DNA of 64,000 nt from JBEKTW01 sp049515655 (GTDB taxonomy: Bacteria; Bacteroidota; Ignavibacteria; UBA10030; SZUA-254), in the NCBI GenBank assembly GCA_049515655.1, contig JBEKTW010000003.1, positions 124,001-188,000 of the forward strand, given 5' to 3'. Below are positions 27,729-35,971 of this stretch, piece by piece (position 1 is the first letter of the stretch; every line of letters starts with the position of its first letter). The translations under genes were made by a program, and so were the position numbers. The notes beneath the pieces were generated by a model. That model saw only the letters and a list, made by a program, of their open reading frames with translations. It searched no databases and was not told where the DNA came from.

Positions 27729-28778
27729 ATGAGAGAAATGGATATAGCTCAATTCGATAAATCCAATATGCGACGCCTGCTGGTGGAATTCCCCGGCCAG
27801 GTCGAAGATGCCGTACGCATCGGCAAGAAGAGTCCGGCGCCGTACGCATCGGCATCCATCAACAATATCGTTGTGACGGGACTCGGTGGCTCTGCGATTG
27901 GAGGAGACCTGCTTCGCTCGTATCTCCAGGAAGAATTACACATTCCCTTTTTTGTCAACCGGCATTATTTCCTGCCTGCCTTTGTCGGCAAGAACAGCCT
28001 GGTCATCGTCTCAAGTTATTCCGGCAACACCGAGGAAACTGTTGCTTCGCACAAGGAGGCAACAAAGCGCGACGCCAAAGTACTTTGCATCAGCTCAAAC
28101 GGCGAAACCGAGCGGCTCGCGAGGAAATACCACCAGCCGCTGATTACCATCCCGAAAGGTTTCCCCCCGCGGGTTGCCTTGGGGTACTCCTTCTTTCCGG
28201 TGTTGGTGGCTCTCACCAAAATGAAGCTGATAAAAACCCGCGACAAGGATATTCGTGAAACGGTTTCGCTGCTGAAAGAGAAGTCAAAGTTGTACTCTTC
28301 GCCCGATTTGAAGAAGAACAAGGCATTCAAGCTGGCGCAGAAGCTTTACGGCAAGGTCCCGATCGTGTACTCCGCCGCCGACAAGTTCGATATTGTGAAC
28401 CTTCGATGGCGCGGACAATTTGCTGAGAATGCCAAAGTGCTGGCCTTCGGCCACGTACTGCCGGAAATGAACCACAACGAGCTGGTCGGATGGAAAGTGC
28501 TGAAGCGGCAGATGAAGAACATGGTAGCGATTTTCCTGCGGGATGAATCCGACCACGCCCGGGTCCAGCGGCGCATGGCAATCACGATGGAAATCGTGGG
28601 CGAATACGCAAACGAGGTGGTTGAAATGTACAGCGAAGGCACGTCGCTCATGGCAAGAATTTTTTCCCTGATCTATCTTGGCGATTGGACAAGCTACTAC
28701 CTGGCAATCCTGAACGGCATCGACCCGACACCGGTCAGGGTGATTGACTACTTAAAGAATGAATTGGCGAAGGTGTGA
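27729..28778 (+). CDS. Bifunctional phosphoglucose/phosphomannose isomerase
   Basis: 349 residues. A SIS-domain protein of the PGI/PMI type, interconverting glucose-6-P or mannose-6-P with fructose-6-P. The SIS core shows GLGGSAIGGDL and VSSYSGNTEET (phosphate-binding Ser/Thr loop); the catalytic region has EMNHNELVGW (Glu and His); the C-terminus has GIDPTPVRVIDYLKNEL. A strong ribosome site AGGAGG precedes ATG 27729. It is the last gene of the prenyl synthase-ptsH-ptsI-isomerase run; after it the sequence becomes word-repeat DNA. Confidence 0.92.
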   Translation: MREMDIAQFDKSNMRRLLVEFPGQVEDAVRIGKKSPAPYASASINNIVVTGLGGSAIGGDLLRSYLQEELHIPFFVNRHYFLPAFVGKNSLVIVSSYSGNTEETVASHKEATKRDAKVLCISSNGETERLARKYHQPLITIPKGFPPRVALGYSFFPVLVALTKMKLIKTRDKDIRETVSLLKEKSKLYSSPDLKKNKAFKLAQKLYGKVPIVYSAADKFDIVNLRWRGQFAENAKVLAFGHVLPEMNHNELVGWKVLKRQMKNMVAIFLRDESDHARVQRRMAITMEIVGEYANEVVEMYSEGTSLMARIFSLIYLGDWTSYYLAILNGIDPTPVRVIDYLKNELAKV

Positions 28779-29120
28779 GGGGAGGAGTTGAGTAGTTGGG
28801 TAGTTAAATGGTTAAGTAGTTGAGATGAGCCAGAACGTTTTTTAATTTTGAATTTTGCGTTTTGAATTGAGAGATATGAGATGATGAGAATGTGAGAAGC
28901 AAGAAGCCGAAGGCCAACAGCCAATAGCTAAGAGCAAGTAGCTGGAAACAAGAACGAATAACAAAGAACCAATAACAAAGAACTAATGACACCAAGATGT
29001 TGAGATGTTGAGTAGTTGAGATTTTGAGAAGTTGATTCATTCGTTCATCGATCGTATATTAGGGGTTACCGGTTTGTCGTAAATCATATCAGTACTTAAA
29101 CAAATTCGGGAGGACAAAAA
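28779..29120. repeat. Word-repeat intergenic region, left edge of the restriction-modification island
   Basis: 342 bases without a gene. It consists of reshuffled short purine-rich words such as GAGTAGTTGAGATT (29010-29023), AAGTAGTTGAGATGA (28814-28828), GCCAACAGCCAATAGC and AACTAATGAC (28981-28990). The same words recur at 33.1-33.7 kb in the opposite orientation and at 50.9 kb. A frame on the minus strand is only a translation of this repeat. The last 60 bases lead into the methyltransferase gene, with GGAGGA 8 bases before its ATG. Confidence 0.8.
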
Positions 29121-30818
29121 ATGAAAAAGAACGCATCCAAGAAGAAAAAGGCGAGAAGCAAAAGAGTCGCCGAACCTGAGGTTCCCTACCTCCGTCAGTC
29201 TAAGATTGCACAACCCGTCGAGCAGCTTGCTCTCATAGAAGAAGATGGACTATTGACAATCCAGCAGGCGAGTGAATGGGCTACAGGCTACTTGGGCAAG
29301 AATGTCACTGCGTCGAATATTTCTTACCTCATCCAATATGGAAAGGTGAAAAAACACTCCTCGAACGGCTCAACACTGGTTAAGAAAGATGAACTAAGAC
29401 GATATTACCACTCGTTCTATGGAAGAAGAGAGGTCGAATGGAAGGAAAAACTTGGCCAAGACATTGATTGGCGCTTATCATTCGATTATCTAAAGGAGGC
29501 GGACACGACCAAACACGTTCACCGCCTTCATCCATACAAAGGAAAATTTATTCCCCAGCTGGTTGAGTATTTTCTAGATAGCCATACAGACGAGTTCAAG
29601 AAACAGGTTTATTTCAAACCCGGCGACATAGTCTTAGACCCGTTCTGTGGCAGCGGAACGACGCTGGTGCAAGCGAACGAGCTCGGAATGCATGCTGTTG
29701 GAATAGATATCTCTGCTTTCAATGCATTGATCAGCAATGCCAAAGTCGGGAAATACGACTTTGTTGACCTCCAGAGAGAAATCCAGCGAATCACACTCGA
29801 GCTAAAAAAAATCATCGCTGATTCAAAGACAGTGACATTTGAGAATGAGCTTCTGGAGGAATTGAAGAAGTTCAATGATGAATATTTCCCATCCCCGGAC
29901 TATAAACGAAGGGTGCATCAGAAAAAGATCAATGAGGACACATATGGAGCTGAAAAGGAGAAAGAATTCCTTCCCCGTTATTGGAATTTGGTGAAGAAGT
30001 ACGACATCGAATTAAAGCAGGAGCACGGAAATGGGTTTCTCAAGAAGTGGTATTTACAACATATCCGGAGAGAGATCGAATTTGTATTCCAGAAGGTAAG
30101 AAAGGCTCAAAACATTTCTACTAAGAAGATGCTCAGTATTATTCTGAGCAGAACAATTCGTTCGTGCCGGGCGACCACCCATGCAGACCTTGCGACTCTT
30201 CTAGATCCCATTTCAACAACCTACTATTGCAGCAAACACGGAAAGATTTGCAAGCCCTTGTTTTCCATCCTCAGTTGGTGGGAACGCTACTGCGGGGATA
30301 CCATTTCGCGGCTTGCACAATTTGAAAAGCTGAAGACAAACACTCTGCAATATTGCTTGACGGGGGATTCAAGAACGATCGACATCACAGCTACGCTCAA
30401 AGAACACCATCCGGAGCTAGGTAAACTTGTGAGCCGCAACAGAATCAAAGGAATATTTTCAAGTCCCCCATATGTTGGGTTGATAGATTACCATGAACAA
30501 CATGCATATGCTTACGATCTTTTCGGTTTTGAGAGAAAGGATGAGATGGAAATTGGCCGGATGCAGAAAGGAACCGGTCGGGAGGCAAAAGAGTCTTATG
30601 TTGATGGGATAGTTTCAGTCTTGAATAATTGCAAACGTTTCCTATCCGACGATTTTGAGATCCTTCTTGTCGCAAACGACAAGTACGGCGTTTATCCCTT
30701 GATCGCTGAGAAATGCGGACTGCAGATTGTACAACAATTCAAGCGCCCCGTGTTGAATAGAACGGAGAAGGATAAGGGAGCGTATTCGGAAAGTATCTTT
30801 CATATAAAGAGTAAATAA
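29121..30818 (+). CDS. Type II DNA methyltransferase (N4-cytosine/N6-adenine class)
   Basis: 565 residues. Motif I, the SAM-binding loop, is DPFCGSGTT (173-181), followed by GIDIS; the catalytic motif IV is SSPPY (about 447-451). SPPY favours N4-cytosine but does not exclude N6-adenine. Motif order X (HPYKGKF), I, long target-recognition region (about 210-440), IV fits the alpha group. The lysine-rich N-terminus is followed by a helix-turn-helix-like segment (LLTIQQASEWATGYLGKNVTASNISYL, split over about 44-70) that may let it act as its own regulator. Its stop abuts the next ATG directly. The paired nuclease two genes downstream is TdeIII/MjaII-like, which recognise GGNCC, so methylation of GGNCC is a prediction. 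Confidence 0.88.
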   Translation: MKKNASKKKKARSKRVAEPEVPYLRQSKIAQPVEQLALIEEDGLLTIQQASEWATGYLGKNVTASNISYLIQYGKVKKHSSNGSTLVKKDELRRYYHSFYGRREVEWKEKLGQDIDWRLSFDYLKEADTTKHVHRLHPYKGKFIPQLVEYFLDSHTDEFKKQVYFKPGDIVLDPFCGSGTTLVQANELGMHAVGIDISAFNALISNAKVGKYDFVDLQREIQRITLELKKIIADSKTVTFENELLEELKKFNDEYFPSPDYKRRVHQKKINEDTYGAEKEKEFLPRYWNLVKKYDIELKQEHGNGFLKKWYLQHIRREIEFVFQKVRKAQNISTKKMLSIILSRTIRSCRATTHADLATLLDPISTTYYCSKHGKICKPLFSILSWWERYCGDTISRLAQFEKLKTNTLQYCLTGDSRTIDITATLKEHHPELGKLVSRNRIKGIFSSPPYVGLIDYHEQHAYAYDLFGFERKDEMEIGRMQKGTGREAKESYVDGIVSVLNNCKRFLSDDFEILLVANDKYGVYPLIAEKCGLQIVQQFKRPVLNRTEKDKGAYSESIFHIKSK

Positions 30819-31952
30819 ATGGACAGCCTACTACATGGAATAGATCAAACTCTGAGGCATCTCGACGTTTTGCAGAAAACATTTAGTGAGAGAAGGAATT
30901 TTGCTAAACAGGACGAGACTGATTATGAAATTTATCACGAGAATTTAACGAACATAGAAAAAACATTCGCCGAAACGAATTTCCACGACCAGCTTTATGC
31001 TGAGCATGACAGACAAATGATTCTGGCTGATTTATATGAATATTTTTTCTTGGGCAGGGGTTTCTATATAATGAAATCAAGAAAAGACAAAGAGAAATTT
31101 GTAAAATGCATTCTGCTCTTCGTAAATCTTTTGATGTGCTTTGAGTCAATCACGGTCTCTCTAAAACTGAGACGCAAGGTATTGCTGGGATTAAAAGAGG
31201 AACTTCCTGACATAGTCAAAGAAAAGCAGTTCAAAGATTTGTTTAGGTTTCGTGGGAAAGTAGGGCTTACCCAAGAAAAGACCGACGCACCAAAGGAATT
31301 GAATGAATATTTTGATACAATTCTTCCAAAAACGGCTGGCGGATTGTGGCATGAGTTGCTGGTCTATATCTTCTTGCTGAGACGCAACGAAGGGTACCTA
31401 CTGCCATTGCTTCTCACTCAAAAAATCTTTGCTAGAGAGGATCATCTTGTCCCACCAGATTTCTTACTCATTACTCGCGACAAAAGAATCTATGGATTAG
31501 AGGTTGGAACTAAGAAAGAAATTCAATCCGGCTCTTTCTCGTTAAGAACAGCGATACCGACTGCCACAATAGATACCGCCAATTCAAGAAACTCTGACCG
31601 TTGTCCGGCTTGCAACAGATGGATTCAGTTCTGTCCTTATGTGATAGAAAGATATTCCAATTTCGACACACAACTGGATGACATAAAAGTGAATTGCTTA
31701 AAAGAGTGCACCGTGGTGCAACCGAAAGACATACTCAGAGGACGGTGCAAGTATACCAAATACGCCAGAAATAAAGCCAAAACGCTAGCCCACACCCAAC
31801 ACGAATTTGCCAATGGATTGCATTACCATTACAAATGTGTGCTAAATAATGTTTCAAAAGCAATGAAAAGGAAAATCATTTCAGCAAAAGACAAAGTGGC
31901 GATTAAGACACATTATCCATACTACTCTGGACTGGAAGAATTGGATAAATAG
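30819..31952 (+). CDS. Unrecognised nuclease-like protein in the restriction-modification cassette
   Basis: 377 residues, zero-base junctions with the genes on both sides, so one operon. I do not recognise the family. The first half is helical and charged. Residues 174-186 (GGLWHELLVYIFL, Glu179) followed by PPDFLLI (Asp214) and YGLEVGTKK (Glu228, Lys232-233) resemble the order of a PD-(D/E)XK nuclease core, but the usual ExK is ExG here, so catalysis is uncertain. A Cys-rich region follows (CPAC at 262-265, then Cys272, 293, 297, 310), probably a zinc-binding module. It could be a second restriction subunit, a specificity factor, or an unrelated defence nuclease. The base composition is AT-richer than the flanking housekeeping genes. 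Confidence 0.6.
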   Translation: MDSLLHGIDQTLRHLDVLQKTFSERRNFAKQDETDYEIYHENLTNIEKTFAETNFHDQLYAEHDRQMILADLYEYFFLGRGFYIMKSRKDKEKFVKCILLFVNLLMCFESITVSLKLRRKVLLGLKEELPDIVKEKQFKDLFRFRGKVGLTQEKTDAPKELNEYFDTILPKTAGGLWHELLVYIFLLRRNEGYLLPLLLTQKIFAREDHLVPPDFLLITRDKRIYGLEVGTKKEIQSGSFSLRTAIPTATIDTANSRNSDRCPACNRWIQFCPYVIERYSNFDTQLDDIKVNCLKECTVVQPKDILRGRCKYTKYARNKAKTLAHTQHEFANGLHYHYKCVLNNVSKAMKRKIISAKDKVAIKTHYPYYSGLEELDK

Positions 31953-32726
31953 ATGCCTATGAATGATTATCAAATTAAAATAATCGAAGAAGTAATAAGT
32001 AATTGCCTGCTTGAAAAGTTTAAGAATTATAGTCCTGAATCAAGCAACATGCCTTTCCATTTTCGTCTTCTCGGCAAAGATAGGATGGCATTATATTCTT
32101 TCATCCAGTCTCTAAACACAACTTTTGGGACTTCAATTTTTGAACCCGTGGCTGTCGCACTCGCAAAGAATCGCTTCAAGAAAGCCGAGGCTCAGTATGT
32201 GGTTGGAAATACGATTGGCCAAGGGTGTCAGCAGGTCATTCAAAATATTATGAATGACCTGACTCTCGGGAGTAATCCCAATAAGCTTGAAGAAATACAA
32301 ACAATCAGAAAGGCGGTTGGTAAAGGTAAAATCAATGCTTTGAAAACAGTCAAGGTGGATTTGTATCTCGAGACTGCAGACGCCCAAGTGTATCTTTTTG
32401 ATTTGAAGACGGCAAAGCCAAACATTAGCAATTTTAAGGATTTCAAGAGAACGCTTCTTGAATGGGCGGGGATTGCTTTAACACAAAATCCGAAAGTGAA
32501 GATCAATACCCTTGTTGCGATTCCATATAATCCTTACGAACCGAAACCATATGAACGATGGACACTAAAAGGGATGCTTGACCTTGAGCATGAGTTGAAG
32601 GTAGCAGAAGAATTTTGGGATTTTCTGGGAGGAAAAGGTGCATATAATGAACTGCTGGACTGTTTTGGAAGGGTGGGAATAACTTTACGCGACGAAATCG
32701 ATGAGTATTTCAAAAGGTTCAAGTAA
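31953..32726 (+). CDS. TdeIII/MjaII-family type II restriction endonuclease
   Basis: 257 residues. Recognised by the N-terminal pattern MPFHFRLLGKDRMALYSFIQSLNTTFGTS and by KAEAQYVVGNTIG, which I associate with the TdeIII/MjaII family (recognition GGNCC). The PD-(D/E)XK-type active site is Asp136 (TVKVDLYLE) and Asp150-x-Lys152 (FDLK). Cleaves unmodified DNA as a defence against phage and plasmids. The ATG abuts the upstream stop (TAGATG). The recognition site is by family only; no site can be read from the sequence. Nothing suggests a frameshift or truncation. Confidence 0.8.
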   Translation: MPMNDYQIKIIEEVISNCLLEKFKNYSPESSNMPFHFRLLGKDRMALYSFIQSLNTTFGTSIFEPVAVALAKNRFKKAEAQYVVGNTIGQGCQQVIQNIMNDLTLGSNPNKLEEIQTIRKAVGKGKINALKTVKVDLYLETADAQVYLFDLKTAKPNISNFKDFKRTLLEWAGIALTQNPKVKINTLVAIPYNPYEPKPYERWTLKGMLDLEHELKVAEEFWDFLGGKGAYNELLDCFGRVGITLRDEIDEYFKRFK

Positions 32727-32930
32727 GTGCAGCTTAGCGATTGTAAGAAACATTTCGCGGACAGGCCGTCTTTTCTCACCAACACTATTCTTTGTTTTAG
32801 AAGCATATTGAAAAATGATACAAAGATGATCTTACCGAAACAGCCCAATATGTATCCACACATTAATGCAATTCTTTGGCATCGGAAAAACATTTTCCAT
32901 TCTTCAGAAACGTCATAAGAGAGGTTTCAC

Positions 32931-33119
32931 ATGATTAACACTGAAAGAATCGTATACTCATTAAATGTTGAAGACATTCAAACTGTTGCTAATCAAGAAT
33001 TAGGAAGAGATCTTACTCTGAAAGAAATAGAAGTTGTCGAACGGGAATTGGGCGATTATATCCCTTGGTTTGATATTATCAGTGATTTAATTACAAAAGG
33101 CCGGAAACCTGTAACATGA
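32931..33119 (+). CDS. Small protein next to the restriction-modification cassette
   Basis: 62 residues, ATG 32931 preceded by AGAGGT at a good distance (about 6 bases), which is why I accept this short frame. The sequence (IVYSLNVEDIQTVANQELGRDLT, then EIEVVERELGDYIPW) has an amphipathic helical pattern and resembles small conserved proteins of unknown function that I have seen in several phyla. It might be a small regulator or accessory of the cassette; nothing in the sequence shows it. A 63-residue frame between the nuclease and this gene (32727-32918) has no such support. Confidence 0.6.
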   Translation: MINTERIVYSLNVEDIQTVANQELGRDLTLKEIEVVERELGDYIPWFDIISDLITKGRKPVT

Positions 33120-33768
33120 AACCCCATGGTTCCCGAACATTCCCCGTCGCACCGACATCCGAGGCCCCACAACTGCTGGATGCTGATTTCTGATTCCCGA
33201 CTTCTACATTCTGACTTCTGGCTACTGGATTCTGACTTCTGTCTTCTGAATTCTGACTTCTCGCCTTTGGCTTTTAGCTATTCGCTTCTGGCCTCTATTT
33301 TCTAATCTCTTCTTTCTCATAATCTCACCATCTCAACTACTTATTCTTCTTGCTTTTGGCTTTTAGCCTTTGGCTTTTGGCTTCTTCTTCCCATCTCTTC
33401 TTTCTCATTATCTCAACATCTCAACTACTTATTCTTCTTGCTCTTGGCTTTTAGCCTTTGGCTTTTGGCTTCTTCTTCCCATCTCTTCTTTCTCATTATC
33501 TCAACATCTCAACTACTTATTCTTCTTGCTCTTGGCTTTTGGCCTTTGGCTTTTAGCTATTGGCTTCTTGCCTTTCCTTTCTCAACATCTCATCATCTTA
33601 TCCAGGCCATCACGCGTCTATCTCATCATCTCACCCATTCTCCCACTCACCCCTTCACCGCTTCTCCCTTTCGTAATCTCATCTGCTCAAAATCTCATCA
33701 TCTCAACTACTTATTGACTATTCCTCAAATAATCGTTAAATTCTTACGTCATTTTGTACCATTGCGTG
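33120..33768. repeat. Word-repeat region with an 88-bp tandem repeat
   Basis: About 650 bases without a gene, almost entirely pyrimidine-rich words on this strand (GCTTTTGGCTTTTAGCC, TCTCAACTACTTATT, TTCTGACTTCTGGC). The unit starting at CAACTACTTATTC recurs at 33334, 33422 and 33510, an exact 88-bp spacing; the first two copies differ at only one base, the third diverges after about 30 bases. The words are the reverse complement of those at 28779-29120. Two long frames here are translations of the repeat, not genes. The last 30 bases (from about 33740) lead into purN. Confidence 0.85.
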
Positions 33769-34404
33769 GTGCCGGATCTGCTTAACATTGCCGTCTTTGC
33801 TTCGGGGAAAGGGTCGAACTTCCAGGCAATCCTCGACGCGATCAAAGCGGGGAAAATTCCCAACGCTCGGATCGCATTAGTGATCAGCAATAACAGCACC
33901 GCCGGCGCGCTGGAAATCGCGCGAAACAACCGGATTCCCGCCCTCCATGTGAGCCGGCAGCAGTTCGGTTCGGATGAAACCTTTAATAAAGCATTGCTGA
34001 AAAAGCTGACGGACGCGAAAGTCAATTTTGTGGTGCTCGCGGGATACATGAAAATGCTGGATAGCTCAATTATCGGACACTTCAAGAATCGCATTGTGAA
34101 CATCCACCCCGCATTGCTGCCGAAGTTCGGCGGAAAAGGAATGTATGGAATTCATGTGCATGAGGCAGTCATTGCGAACAAGGAACGCATGAGCGGCGCA
34201 ACGGTTCATCTTGTCGACGAAGAATATGACTGCGGACCGATCGTTCTGCAGCGAACGGTCGAAGTCGCCCCGAACGATACGCCGGAAAGCCTCGCCGCAA
34301 AGGTCCTGGAGATTGAGCATCAGCTCTACCCCGAAGCGGTCCGCCTCTTTGCCGAGGGCCAGGTGAAAGTGAACGGACAGAACGTTATGATCGCGTCGGC
34401 ATGA
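33769..34404 (+). CDS. purN: Phosphoribosylglycinamide formyltransferase
   Basis: 211 residues from GTG 33769 (an in-frame GTG lies 3 bases earlier and TTG at 33754; no ribosome site decides). Transfers the formyl group of 10-formyl-THF to GAR in purine synthesis. Key motifs: FASGKGSNFQAI near the N-terminus, VLAGYMKMLD, NIHPALLPKFGGKGMYGIHVHEAV with the catalytic Asn and His, and the conserved Asp in EEYDCGPIVLQ. It overlaps purH by 4 bases. Confidence 0.94.
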   Translation: MPDLLNIAVFASGKGSNFQAILDAIKAGKIPNARIALVISNNSTAGALEIARNNRIPALHVSRQQFGSDETFNKALLKKLTDAKVNFVVLAGYMKMLDSSIIGHFKNRIVNIHPALLPKFGGKGMYGIHVHEAVIANKERMSGATVHLVDEEYDCGPIVLQRTVEVAPNDTPESLAAKVLEIEHQLYPEAVRLFAEGQVKVNGQNVMIASA

Positions 34405-35957
34405 AAAATCCCGTCCAAATAAAACGAGCATTGATCAGCGTCTCCGACAAGTCGGGCATCGTTGAACTTGCCAGACAGCTGCAACGGTGGAACATTGAAA
34501 TCATCTCGACGGGCGGTACGCTCAAGACACTTGGCGAAGCCGGGATCAAAGCAACATCGGTTTCAGATATAACCGGTTTTCCTGAAATTCTTGACGGGAG
34601 AGTGAAAACACTTCATCCAAGTATTCACGCGGCCTTGCTCGCTGTGCCGTCAGTGGTAGCTCATGTCAGGCAACTTCAGGATCTTGATATTGACCCTATC
34701 GATATGGTCGTCGTCAATTTATATCCCTTTGAGCAAACCGTCGCAAAGCAGAACGTTTCTCTCGACGAAGCTCTGGAGCAGATTGACATCGGCGGCCCCA
34801 CCATGCTTCGATCGGCGGCAAAAAACTTCAGGTACAAAACGGTGGTTGTGAATCCGGCACGTTATGAATCTGTGACACGTGAGCTGGAAGAAAACAAGGG
34901 AGCGATTTCCGAGGAACTCCGGTTTGTTCTGGCGAAGGAGGTTTTTCTCCTCACTTCCCGGTACGACGCAGTCATTTCAAGTTACCTTGAAGGCTCGAAC
35001 GGACATGAATCCGCTCAGAAGCTGCCGGAAATTCTCTCGTTCTCACTTCCGAAAGTCCAGAACCTGCGTTACGGAGAGAATCCACACCAACAGGCAGTGC
35101 TTTACGGATCCTTTGACAGTTTCTTTGAGAAACTTCACGGCAAAGAGCTGTCGTTCAATAATATTGTGGATATTCAGTCGGCGGCGGAGCTTGCGGAAGA
35201 GTTCAGCGGTCCCACGGCAGTGATCGTCAAACACACGAATCCCTGCGGCGTCGGTTCCGGATCATCGCTTCGGGAAGCGTACGAAAAAGCTCTGGCGACG
35301 GACCCAAAGTCCGCTTATGGCGGCATCGTCTGCGTCAACGCACGTCTCGACCTCGAGGCGGCGGCACTCATCGACAAGATCTTTACGGAAGTCATCGTTG
35401 CCTCGGAATTCGCTCAGGACGCGCTTGCGCTGCTTCAGAAGAAGAAAGACCGTCGTTTGATCCGGCAGCGAAAGGTGCTGCTACACGACAAACAATTCAT
35501 CGTCAAGAGTATTGCCGGAGGACTGCTGGCGCAAACACCCGACGATGTCACCGTCAGTGAACAGCATTTCAAGGTCGTCACCAAGCGAAAGCCGACAGAA
35601 GAGGAACTAGGGGCGATGATGTTCGGCTGGCGCGTCGCAAAGCATGTCAAATCGAACGCGATTGTGTACGCCCGGCACGACAGGACGGTCGGTATCGGCG
35701 CGGGACAAATGTCGCGTGTCGATTCCTCGCGCATTGCAGCGTTCAAAGCGCAGGAGGCCGGACTTGAGTTGCGGGGTACTGCCGTCGCGTCCGATGCGTT
35801 CTTCCCGTTTGCCGATGGGTTACTGGAAGCCGTCAAGGTTGGTGCGACGGCGGCGATCCAGCCCGGCGGTTCGATCCGGGATGAGGAGGTCGTTACGGCG
35901 GCGAACGAGCATAACGTCGCGATGGTGTTTACCGGAATAAGACATTTCAAACATTAG
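34401..35957 (+). CDS. purH: Bifunctional AICAR formyltransferase/IMP cyclohydrolase
   Basis: 518 residues. Last two steps of de novo purine synthesis. The N-terminal MGS-like cyclohydrolase domain (about 1-190) has ALISVSDKSGIVELA, DGRVKTLHPSIHAALLA and IDIGGPTMLRSAAKNF; the C-terminal formyltransferase domain has KHTNPCGVGSGSSL and ATDPKSAYGGIVCVN. The start overlaps purN by 4 bases (ATGA), so the pair is translationally coupled. mreB follows 14 bases later on the same strand. Confidence 0.97.
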   Translation: MKNPVQIKRALISVSDKSGIVELARQLQRWNIEIISTGGTLKTLGEAGIKATSVSDITGFPEILDGRVKTLHPSIHAALLAVPSVVAHVRQLQDLDIDPIDMVVVNLYPFEQTVAKQNVSLDEALEQIDIGGPTMLRSAAKNFRYKTVVVNPARYESVTRELEENKGAISEELRFVLAKEVFLLTSRYDAVISSYLEGSNGHESAQKLPEILSFSLPKVQNLRYGENPHQQAVLYGSFDSFFEKLHGKELSFNNIVDIQSAAELAEEFSGPTAVIVKHTNPCGVGSGSSLREAYEKALATDPKSAYGGIVCVNARLDLEAAALIDKIFTEVIVASEFAQDALALLQKKKDRRLIRQRKVLLHDKQFIVKSIAGGLLAQTPDDVTVSEQHFKVVTKRKPTEEELGAMMFGWRVAKHVKSNAIVYARHDRTVGIGAGQMSRVDSSRIAAFKAQEAGLELRGTAVASDAFFPFADGLLEAVKVGATAAIQPGGSIRDEEVVTAANEHNVAMVFTGIRHFKH

Positions 35958-35971
35958 CGAGCTAACTTCCT

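Noticed and set aside
28804..29040. 78-residue hydrophobic frame on the minus strand
   Set aside because: It is a translation of the word-repeat DNA (LLALSYWLLAFGFLLL pattern), without a ribosome site or a family match.
32727..32918. 63-residue frame directly after the endonuclease gene
   Set aside because: It has a GTG start with no ribosome site and no recognisable pattern; treated as spacer.
33334..33597. CRISPR array
   Set aside because: The 88-bp units are contiguous tandem copies with no unique spacers, and no cas genes are present.
33370..33785. Two overlapping 115-residue frames rich in WLLAFGFWLL-like patterns
   Set aside because: Both are translations of the 88-bp tandem repeat and its surroundings; the pattern comes from the DNA words, not from selection on protein.
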